Source: Anaerolineae bacterium
GTDB taxonomy: Bacteria > Chloroflexota > Anaerolineae > Aggregatilineales > UBA3940
Assembly (NCBI GenBank): GCA_016926255.1
Contig: JAFGOY010000079.1
Location: 1 to 56,306, forward strand
Length of the DNA: 56,306 nt
Direction of reading: 5' to 3'
This document shows positions 50,672 through 56,306 of the stretch, piece after piece. Position 1 is the stretch's first letter; every line of letters starts with the position of its first letter. The notes beneath the pieces were generated by a model, which was not told the DNA's origin, made no database searches, and saw only the letters and a program-made list of their open reading frames with translations. Made by a program: the position numbers and the translations under genes.

Positions 50672-51583
50672 ATGCTGGATAACGATACGAATAAAGGCTA
50701 CGCCGTCGTTCAGGCCGGGAAAGACTGGGATCGCGCCCGGCAGTCGGCGCTTGTCGATGATATCCTGGGGGTCTTCACCCGCCGTTCCGCCGACTTATTG
50801 TCGTTTGAGGATGTTCAATCACGGCTTCGTCTGACACAGAAGAATTACCGGGGAATCCAGGATGTCGAGCTTGACCGTATCCGGGGGAGTGTCGGGCGCT
50901 ATCAGGATTTCACCAGGGAATTTTTGCCCCGTAACGACTCGATGCGTCAGCGCTGGCAGCGCGTCGATGCCATTGCCATTACCAGGGGCATGGACCCCAT
51001 CGAAGTCTACCAGGTTGGCGAAACCTACTTTGTGCTCGATGGTAACCACCGGGTGTCGGTCGCCCACCAGTCGGGTATGGAGACTGTCCAGGCCCATGTT
51101 TGGGAATACGTCACACCGGCAGGTCTGAGTCCCGAGGCCGACCTTGACGAAGTCCTGATCAAAGCCGAATATACCGACTTTCTCAACAAAACGAAGCTCA
51201 ATGAACTACGCCCTGAACAGGAAATCGTATTTACCACGCCAGGGCGTTACCGTGAGATTGAATGCCAGATCGCGATGTATCAGCAGGTGCTGGAACAGAT
51301 CGACCAGGAGCCAATCGACTATTTCGATGCAGTCACGGCATGGTACGACATGATCTACACCCCCTCGGTTCAGATCATCGAAGAACGCGGGGTGCTGAAG
51401 CGCTACTCAAACCGCACCGAAGCCGATCTTTTCATCTGGGTTTGGGAGCATCATGAAGAACTGCGGGATCGGGGCATAAAAAGTCTCGCCCAGGCCGCCG
51501 ACGAAGTGAAAGCTTCGAAGCAGCCCTTCCTGACTCAGGTATGGGAAGGGATTACCAGCCTGTTCCAGAGAAATCCTGAGTAG
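50672..51583 (+). CDS. ParB/sulfiredoxin-fold domain protein
   Basis: A 303-residue protein, not recognised by name. The segment PIEVYQVGETYFVLDGNHRVSVAHQ near 105-130 carries the DGNHR box of the ParB/Srx fold, which binds CTP or ATP in characterised members. The N-terminal part is basic and helical (RARQSALVDDILGVF). The C-terminal part is all-helical with many aromatics (VTAWYDMIYTPSVQIIEE). No helix-turn-helix typical of ParB is evident, so a role in chromosome partition is not supported. The start ATG at 50672 is preferred because the -10 element overlaps the earlier ATG. A bidirectional terminator follows. Confidence 0.7.
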   Translation: MLDNDTNKGYAVVQAGKDWDRARQSALVDDILGVFTRRSADLLSFEDVQSRLRLTQKNYRGIQDVELDRIRGSVGRYQDFTREFLPRNDSMRQRWQRVDAIAITRGMDPIEVYQVGETYFVLDGNHRVSVAHQSGMETVQAHVWEYVTPAGLSPEADLDEVLIKAEYTDFLNKTKLNELRPEQEIVFTTPGRYREIECQIAMYQQVLEQIDQEPIDYFDAVTAWYDMIYTPSVQIIEERGVLKRYSNRTEADLFIWVWEHHEELRDRGIKSLAQAADEVKASKQPFLTQVWEGITSLFQRNPE

Positions 51584-51608
51584 TGACCGCCGCACAGGTA
51601 AGAATCAA

Positions 51609-51643
51609 AACGGCGCAGAGTTAAAACGCTCCGCGCCGTTTTT
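51609..51643. terminator. Bidirectional terminator
   Basis: AACGGCGC (51609-51616) pairs with GCGCCGTT (51633-51640). T-runs flank both sides (five T on plus, four T on minus). It closes the ParB-fold gene and the convergent oxoamine synthase gene. Confidence 0.85.
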
Positions 51644-51659
51644 GTTTCGAGTTCAACCT

Positions 51660-52862
51660 CTAGATGATTTCACACTCTTTGCCGACCCGCGCCAGAATGT
51701 CAAGTGCCTTCTGAAGTTGTTCTTTTGTATGGGTCGCCATGTAGCTGGTACGCAGCGATGATTTGTTTGGCGGAACCGCCGGTGGAATGAACACATTCGT
51801 ATACACACCGGCATCGAACAGCGCCCGCCAGAACATGATCGCCCGCATATCATCGCCGACGATAATCGGGATAACCGTCGTCTCGCTGTTGCCGATATTG
51901 AATCCCAGTTCAGACAAACCTTTTTTCATGAAATTGGCGTTATCCCAGACCTGCTGAACATAGTCCGGGTTGTTCTCGATGACATCCAGGGCAGCCAGTA
52001 CCGCAGCAACGTTCCCAGCCGGGAGACTGGCGCTGAAAATCATCGAACGGGCATGGTGCTGGATATAATCGATGACTTCCGCATCCCCGGAGATATGCCC
52101 CCCAATCGACGCGAACGATTTGCTGAACGTCCCCATAATCAGGTCTACATCGTCGGTGACGCCGAAGTGGGCTGCGGTGCCTCGCCCCTTCCCCAGCACG
52201 CCAACGCTGTGTGCATCATCGACCATCAGGCGCGCCCCATGTTTCTTACATACCTCGATCAGATCGGGGAGCGGCGCGATATCGCCGCCTGCGCTGTAAA
52301 CTCCGTCGACGACCACCAGCATTCCCGCATCGTTAGAAATCTGGCCCAGCACCCGGTCCAGGTCTTCGATGTCGTTGTGCTTGAACCGTTTCATTTCGCC
52401 CATTGCCAGCATGCAGCCGTCGATGATGCTGGCGTGGTCTTCCTTGTCGGTGATGACGACATCCCCACGCCCAACGACCGCCGAAATGGTGCCGACGTTG
52501 GTCTGGTAGCCGGTGCTGAATACCAGCGACGCCTCTTTCCCGACAAAGTGAGCAAGCCGTTCCTCAAGCTCATGATGCAGTGCCAATGTGCCGTTCAGAA
52601 ACCGGGAGCCGGTGCAGCTCGTCCCGAAACGCCGCACCGCATCAGCCGATGCTTTGACGACATCCGGGTGTGAAGTCAACCCCAGGTAGTTGTTCGACCC
52701 CAGCATAATAATCTCGCGTCCCTGGTATTTGACGGTCGTTCCCTCGGAGTCCTCGAAGGCAATAAAATATGGATACCAACCTTCTGCTCTCGCGTCTCTG
52801 GCGCGGGTAAAGTTTCTTGCTTTTTCAAAAATGTCCAACTGCTCACTTTTTTCGATTCCCAT
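51660..52862 (-). CDS. Alpha-oxoamine synthase, possible serine palmitoyltransferase
   Basis: A 400-residue PLP enzyme that condenses an amino acid with an acyl-CoA. The PLP Lys is 248 in GTFSKSFASIGG, the ring-stacking His is 143 in DHASIIDG, and Asp215/His218 are in VDDAHSVG. The family includes BioF, glycine C-acetyltransferase (Kbl), ALA synthase and serine palmitoyltransferase (SPT). The N-terminus GWYPYF and the C-terminal PPAVPPNKSSLRTSYMATHT look closer to bacterial SPT sequences than to Kbl, judged from memory. No other sphingolipid gene lies in the window, and no BioA/BioD or threonine dehydrogenase is near, so the choice is open. Confidence 0.88.
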   Translation of the reverse strand: MGIEKSEQLDIFEKARNFTRARDARAEGWYPYFIAFEDSEGTTVKYQGREIIMLGSNNYLGLTSHPDVVKASADAVRRFGTSCTGSRFLNGTLALHHELEERLAHFVGKEASLVFSTGYQTNVGTISAVVGRGDVVITDKEDHASIIDGCMLAMGEMKRFKHNDIEDLDRVLGQISNDAGMLVVVDGVYSAGGDIAPLPDLIEVCKKHGARLMVDDAHSVGVLGKGRGTAAHFGVTDDVDLIMGTFSKSFASIGGHISGDAEVIDYIQHHARSMIFSASLPAGNVAAVLAALDVIENNPDYVQQVWDNANFMKKGLSELGFNIGNSETTVIPIIVGDDMRAIMFWRALFDAGVYTNVFIPPAVPPNKSSLRTSYMATHTKEQLQKALDILARVGKECEII

Positions 52863-52983
52863 GGAAACGTTGACCTCATGCTAAGAAGAAAGGATAATAC
52901 CCAACCGGGTAGTTTTGTCGCGGGTGGGCCTTTACAAAGCACAAACCCCCGTCAGCCTGTTAAGTTACACGTTTTACATCATA

Positions 52984-53012
52984 TTGACAAGCTAATTCTG
53001 GCAACTTATACT
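52984..53012 (+). promoter_or_regulatory. Promoter of the amino-acid ABC transporter operon
   Basis: TTGACA (52984-52989), a 17-base spacer and TATACT (53007-53012). The leader would be about 135 bases. Apart from this promoter I see no gene between 52863 and 53153. Confidence 0.8.
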
Positions 53013-53153
53013 CGTCTGGAGTTGCGCCAGTCCCTGGATTAGTCTAACCGTACAAACGACCGAAATTTTATAACTGTCATTTATTCGGAGTTGACGTCTG
53101 CCAGGCTGGAGACCAACACTATATATCCCAAAAAGGAGCAGGAGAAAGAACTC

Positions 53154-53909
53154 ATGAAGAGAACCAAGCTATTGGTCCTGGTCGTTCTTGCCGTTGTCAC
53201 GCTGTCGCTCGTTGCCTGCGGCGGTAGCAAGACATCCGATGTCGTCGTCGTGGGTACAAATGCCGAATACCCTCCATTCGAGTATGTCGACGAAGACAGC
53301 AATATTACCGGCTTTGATGTCGATATCATCAACGCCATTGCCGAGAAGCAGGGCTTCACAGTAGAAATCGTCAACACCCGCTGGGACGGTATCTTCGTCG
53401 CCCTGGCCTCGGGTGAGTTTGATATGGTTATCTCTGCAGCAACCATCACTGAAGAGCGCAAAGAAACCGTCAACTTCACCGATCCCTACTTCAATGCCGG
53501 TCAGATGATCGCCGTTCGCATGGAAGATGCTGAAACCATAACCTCACCAGACGATCTTCCCGGTTTGACGGTTGGTGTCCAGCTTGGCACCACCGGTGAC
53601 ATCGCCGCATCAGAGATGGATGGCGTGGAAGTCGCACGCTACGACGAGATCACCCAGGCATTCCAGGCACTAGCAAACGGCAGCGTTGATGCGGTTGTCA
53701 ACGACGGCCCCGTTTCCGCCGACGTTATCCGCAGCAATCCGGAATTTGGAGTTACATTGGTCGGCGAGCCTTTCACCGACGAACTCTACGGTATGGCTGT
53801 TCGGAAAGAACTGCCCGATCTGCTGGATTCGCTCAACGAAGGGCTGGCAGCGATCAAAGCCGATGGCACCTACGACAAAATCTACGATAAGTACTTCGGC
53901 GTTGAGTAG
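53154..53909 (+). CDS. Amino-acid ABC transporter substrate-binding lipoprotein
   Basis: A 251-residue extracellular binding protein of the polar amino-acid (PAAT, HisJ/GlnH-like) family. A lipoprotein signal peptide ends at LVAC (residues 18-21), so Cys21 is lipidated. The mature part has GTNAEYPPFEYVDEDSNITGFD at its start and GIFVALASGEFDMVISAATI with the ligand Arg in EERKETVNFTDPY. VNDGPVSADV is in the second lobe. Glu, Gln, Asp or basic amino acids are possible ligands. The ATG at 53154 has GGAGAAAG upstream. It heads a three-gene transporter operon and is set apart from the permease by a strong hairpin. Confidence 0.95.
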   Translation: MKRTKLLVLVVLAVVTLSLVACGGSKTSDVVVVGTNAEYPPFEYVDEDSNITGFDVDIINAIAEKQGFTVEIVNTRWDGIFVALASGEFDMVISAATITEERKETVNFTDPYFNAGQMIAVRMEDAETITSPDDLPGLTVGVQLGTTGDIAASEMDGVEVARYDEITQAFQALANGSVDAVVNDGPVSADVIRSNPEFGVTLVGEPFTDELYGMAVRKELPDLLDSLNEGLAAIKADGTYDKIYDKYFGVE

Positions 53910-53945
53910 CCTTTCTTAGGCTGTTCGACTTAGTATATAGATAGC

Positions 53946-53973
53946 GGGTTCCGGGGCGTTTGCCCCGGAACCC
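53946..53973 (+). promoter_or_regulatory. Intercistronic 12-bp hairpin
   Basis: GGGTTCCGGGGC (53946-53957) and GCCCCGGAACCC (53962-53973) form a perfect stem with loop GTTT. No T-run follows. Such a structure after a binding-protein gene usually protects its mRNA or limits read-through, giving more binding protein than permease. Confidence 0.7.
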
Positions 53974-53998
53974 CTATATGGTGGGAAAGGTTCAACCT

Positions 53999-55009
53999 AT
54001 GTCAGATACCACCCAGACGCCCCGTCAATCATTCTATGAGCGGGCCATTTCTTTTCTTGCCGGCCTTCCCTGGTGGGCGATTATTATTGGCATCGCCGGT
54101 GTTGCCATCACCTATGGCATACTCTCTTCGGCCCTCTACATTGAAGCGATCCGTTTCTTAACTGACGATCCGCACCTGATCACCCATGACAAAACTGCCG
54201 TTTCTTTTCGCCTGGAAGATGGCGACATTGTTACAGGCATGTTGGTCGACGAAACCGACCAGGCGGTTTCTGTCCGGACAGAGGATGGCACAATAGTCTC
54301 TGTTCAGATGGATGAGATCAAACAGGAACTCATGCGTGAACCGGCTGTTTGCGCCATTAACAATCTTCGCGGGTGTAATGAAGGTATTTTCCTGACGCTC
54401 AAAGCCACCTTGCTGAGCTTTGCGCTTTCCCTTATCCTCGGCCTTGTTTTTGGATTGATGCGTATTTCGAAAAATCCGGTTCTCTTTGCGATTTCGACCA
54501 TCTACGTCGAGGTCATTCGCGGTGTGCCTCTGCTGGTGATCTTGCTATACGCCGGGTTCGTCATCTCCCCCTGGATCAGAGATACATTTGGTATCGCCCT
54601 GACTGACATTCAGGAAGCCGTAATCGGTCTTGCTTTTGGCTATGGCGCCTACGAAGCCGAAGTTTTCCGGGCTGGGATCGAATCCATTCATAAGGGCCAG
54701 ATGGAAGCAGCGCGCAGCCTGGGAATGAACTACTTCCAGGCGATGAGGCATATCGTTCTTCCACAGGCGATCCGCGTTATTCTCCCACCTTTGGGCAACG
54801 ACTTCATCGCCATGCTGAAAGACTCGGCGCTGATCTCGGTGCTGGCCCTCCCCGACCTTTTGCAGCAGGGCCGCCTTTTCGTCTCGCGAACTTTCCGTGC
54901 TTTCGAGGGCTACAACTCGGTGGCGATTCTTTACCTGATCATGACCCTTTTCCTCTCGGCCATGACGCGTGTCATCGAAAAACGCTCAAAACTGCCCGAA
55001 AGTCGTTAG
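53999..55009 (+). CDS. Amino-acid ABC transporter permease with inserted beta domain
   Basis: A 336-residue membrane permease of the PAAT family. After the first helix (about 26-48) comes an unusual soluble insert. Residues 65-110 have the alternating pattern of a small SH3- or LSm-like barrel (SFRLEDGDIVTGMLVDE, SVRTEDGTIVSVQMDEI), followed by Cys118 and Cys126. The normal permease core starts at 130 (GIFLTLKATLLSFALSLILG) and contains the EAA-type loop EAARSLGMNYFQAMRHIVLP. If the N-terminus is inside, the insert faces outward and could dock the binding protein. The ATG at 53999 has AAAGG eight bases upstream and is preferred over two earlier ATGs in the hairpin region. Confidence 0.9.
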   Translation: MSDTTQTPRQSFYERAISFLAGLPWWAIIIGIAGVAITYGILSSALYIEAIRFLTDDPHLITHDKTAVSFRLEDGDIVTGMLVDETDQAVSVRTEDGTIVSVQMDEIKQELMREPAVCAINNLRGCNEGIFLTLKATLLSFALSLILGLVFGLMRISKNPVLFAISTIYVEVIRGVPLLVILLYAGFVISPWIRDTFGIALTDIQEAVIGLAFGYGAYEAEVFRAGIESIHKGQMEAARSLGMNYFQAMRHIVLPQAIRVILPPLGNDFIAMLKDSALISVLALPDLLQQGRLFVSRTFRAFEGYNSVAILYLIMTLFLSAMTRVIEKRSKLPESR

Positions 55010-55036
55010 GCACAGTGCCCAATAGGTGAAATAACT

Positions 55037-55774
55037 ATGACCGAACCCATTATTCAAATTAAAAATGTACACAAACGCTTTGGCCGGACTTCTGCACTGC
55101 ACGGTGTCTCGCTTGATATCATGCCCGGCGAAGTGGTGACCATCATTGGCCCCAGCGGATCAGGGAAAAGCACCCTGCTGCGCTGCATCAATCACCTGGA
55201 AGTCTTCGAAGAAGGCAATATCATCGTCGATGGCATTCCCCTCACCAATGCTCGCAATATCAACGAAGTTCGAACCGAAGTTGGGATGGTGTTTCAACTC
55301 TTCAATCTCTTCCCTCACCTGACCGTTTTGGAGAACATCGCCCTTGCTCAACGAGTTGTTCGGAAACGCTCAAGGGACAAAGCCGAAAAAACAGCCAGGC
55401 AGCAGCTTGAACGTGTCGGCATCCCTGAACAGGCTGACAAGTACCCGGCGCAGCTTTCAGGTGGCCAGCAGCAGCGCGTTGCGATTGCCCGCGCGCTTGC
55501 CATGAATCCCAAAATCATGATGTTCGACGAACCCACCTCCGCCCTTGACCCCGAGATGATCAAAGAGGTTCTGGATGTCATGCTCGAACTGGCCGAAGGC
55601 GGTATGACAATGGTTGTCGTCACCCATGAAATGGGCTTCGCACGGGCCGCCGCCGACCGGATCGTCTTTATGGATTTTGGGCAGATCATCGAGCAGGCAC
55701 CGCCCGAAGTGCTCTTTAACAACCCGGAAAGCGAACGCCTCCAATTGTTCCTGAGTAAAATCTTGCAGCATTAG
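55037..55774 (+). CDS. Amino-acid ABC transporter ATP-binding protein
   Basis: A 245-residue ATPase of the GlnQ/HisP group that powers the transporter encoded just upstream. Walker A is GPSGSGKST at 38-46 and the Q-loop is in [18 protein letters not shown]. The signature is [15 protein letters not shown], Walker [12 protein letters not shown], and the H-loop [10 protein letters not shown]. Members work as dimers on the cytoplasmic face of the permease. It starts 27 bases after the permease stop. No separate regulatory domain is present. Confidence 0.97.
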   Translation: MTEPIIQIKNVHKRFGRTSALHGVSLDIMPGEVVTIIGPSGSGKSTLLRCINHLEVFEEGNIIVDGIPLTNARNINEVRTEVGMVFQLFNLFPHLTVLENIALAQRVVRKRSRDKAEKTARQQLERVGIPEQADKYPAQLSGGQQQRVAIARALAMNPKIMMFDEPTSALDPEMIKEVLDVMLELAEGGMTMVVVTHEMGFARAAADRIVFMDFGQIIEQAPPEVLFNNPESERLQLFLSKILQH

Positions 55775-55873
55775 CACCGAAACCATAAAATGAGTTTCGT
55801 ATCGAACCTGGTGGATTGGTGAACCTGTCAAATCAATTGTTAGAATGCAGTTTGAAGGGAGCCGCTAACCGAT

Positions 55874-56170
55874 ATGCTTACGAAACGCTATTTGTCGAAC
55901 GATACCATTTGTAAAGTGACCTTCTATCTACCCAAATCGGCAGAGGTAAGGACTGCCTACGTTGTTGGTGATTTTAACCAGTGGGACAAGTCAGCCACGC
56001 CAATGGAGTTGTTGAAAGACGGTCGTTGGAAGGCTGAGATGAAGCTTGATGCTGGCAAAGAATACCAGTTCCGTTACTTCATTAACGGCAACCAGTGGCT
56101 CAACGACGACGAGGCGGATGGTTTTGTCGCCCACCCCTATGGGGGAGAAAATTCGGTTGTGAGGGCCTGA
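55874..56170 (+). CDS. Stand-alone CBM48 / isoamylase N-terminal-like protein
   Basis: A 98-residue protein consisting almost wholly of one glycogen-binding immunoglobulin-like module (AMPK-beta/CBM48). TAYVVGDFNQWDKSATPMEL and GRWKAEMKLDAGKEYQFRYFI carry the Trp and Lys residues that contact alpha-glucan, and the NGNQWLNDDEADGFV segment closes the module. Small proteins of this type may act as glycogen-binding adaptors; the role is unknown. Its own 100-base upstream gap suggests separate transcription. No other glycogen gene is in the window. Confidence 0.88.
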   Translation: MLTKRYLSNDTICKVTFYLPKSAEVRTAYVVGDFNQWDKSATPMELLKDGRWKAEMKLDAGKEYQFRYFINGNQWLNDDEADGFVAHPYGGENSVVRA

Positions 56171-56194
56171 CCACCCACCGGCCACAAGAATCGA

Positions 56195-56222
56195 TTGCGA
56201 ACACCTGAGAAAGCTGTATAAT
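56195..56222 (+). promoter_or_regulatory. Promoter of tRNA-Gly
   Basis: TTGCGA (56195-56200), a 16-base spacer and a perfect TATAAT (56217-56222). Transcription would begin a few bases before the mature tRNA. Confidence 0.75.
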
Positions 56223-56232
56223 TGAAGCCACT

Positions 56233-56304
56233 GCGGGTATAGTTCAGCGGTAGAACGTCAGCTTCCCAAGCTGAATGTCAGGGGTTCGAGTCCCCTTACC
56301 CGCT
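56233..56304 (+). tRNA. tRNA-Gly (anticodon CCC)
   Basis: A complete cloverleaf. The acceptor stem is GCGGGTA/TACCCGC, the D arm follows TAGTTCAGCGGTAGAAC, and the anticodon stem TCAGC/GCTGA has loop TTCCCAA, giving anticodon CCC for GGG codons. The T arm is GGGGTTCGAGTCCCC and the discriminator base is T. CCA is not encoded within the visible bases. Confidence 0.93.
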
Positions 56305-56306
56305 TA

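Noticed and set aside
51660-52862. Firm call as glycine C-acetyltransferase
   Set aside because: No threonine dehydrogenase is adjacent and the terminal segments look more SPT-like; sequence alone does not settle the substrate.
53091-53153. Longer start of the binding lipoprotein
   Set aside because: It would place a polar stretch before the signal peptide; the ATG at 53154 gives a normal lipoprotein signal.

Overview
The window looks like a chromosomal segment of a Chloroflexota bacterium, most likely from or near Anaerolineae. This is an inference from the moderately GC-rich composition, many proteins of a Chloroflexota style (GAF-rich kinases, a SigA-type sigma factor, myo-inositol-phosphate synthase, polytopic glycosyltransferases with C-terminal beta domains) and the absence of any phage, plasmid or IS hallmark. 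No CRISPR array, rRNA or transposase was seen. Coding density is high, and clear promoters, terminators, a T-box riboswitch and one tRNA can be read directly.

Layout. (1) 97-7354, minus strand: a REC-GAF response regulator, then a T-box-controlled operon pheS - membrane glycosyltransferase-like protein - pheT. (2) 7440-10448, plus strand: OsmC-like protein, GAF-GAF histidine kinase, PH-like membrane protein. (3) 10527-14142, minus strand: primary sigma factor with its promoter, then ECF sigma - zinc anti-sigma - thioredoxin reductase, a probable redox-stress unit. (4) 14251-15918, plus strand: aldo/keto reductase and alpha/beta hydrolase. (5) 16078-42534, minus strand, about 26 kb: acetyltransferase-like protein, universal stress protein, class A PBP, then a surface glycan locus with a WecA/TagO-type initiating transferase, soluble GT2/GT4/TuaH-like transferases, a DPM1-like GT2 with DUF2304, two polytopic glycosyltransferases, an epimerase, a two-domain oxidoreductase, a heparinase-like protein, one intact asparagine synthase and one asparagine synthase-like protein that has lost key residues in both active sites. 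(6) 42761-51583, mostly plus strand: unknown protein, YbhB/PEBP protein with an apparent ATA start, RNase Z, IscR-like Rrf2 regulator (minus), then ssb - translin-family protein - two halves of a membrane-anchored Cas4-like protein, a second acetyltransferase-like paralogue, a zinc-finger protein, myo-inositol-1-phosphate synthase and a ParB-fold protein. (7) 51660-52862, minus: an alpha-oxoamine synthase that may be a serine palmitoyltransferase. (8) 53154-56304, plus: polar amino-acid ABC transporter (lipoprotein, permease with an inserted beta domain, ATPase), a stand-alone CBM48 protein and tRNA-Gly(CCC).

The best candidate for an undescribed system is 45717-47689. It holds ssb, a bacterial translin/TRAX-family protein that keeps the acidic residues expected for nuclease activity, and a Cas4-like protein split over two genes. 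Each half carries one transmembrane helix. The Asp, Glu and Lys of the PD-(D/E)XK site are replaced, but all four iron-sulfur cysteines are kept. Single-strand binding, an RNA/DNA-cleaving fold and a membrane Fe-S protein without nuclease residues would fit a nucleic-acid sensing or defence role. That function is inferred only. Other notable points are the AsnB pseudoenzyme, the membrane protein under Phe T-box control, and the close placement of inositol-phosphate synthase and a possible sphingolipid-type oxoamine synthase.
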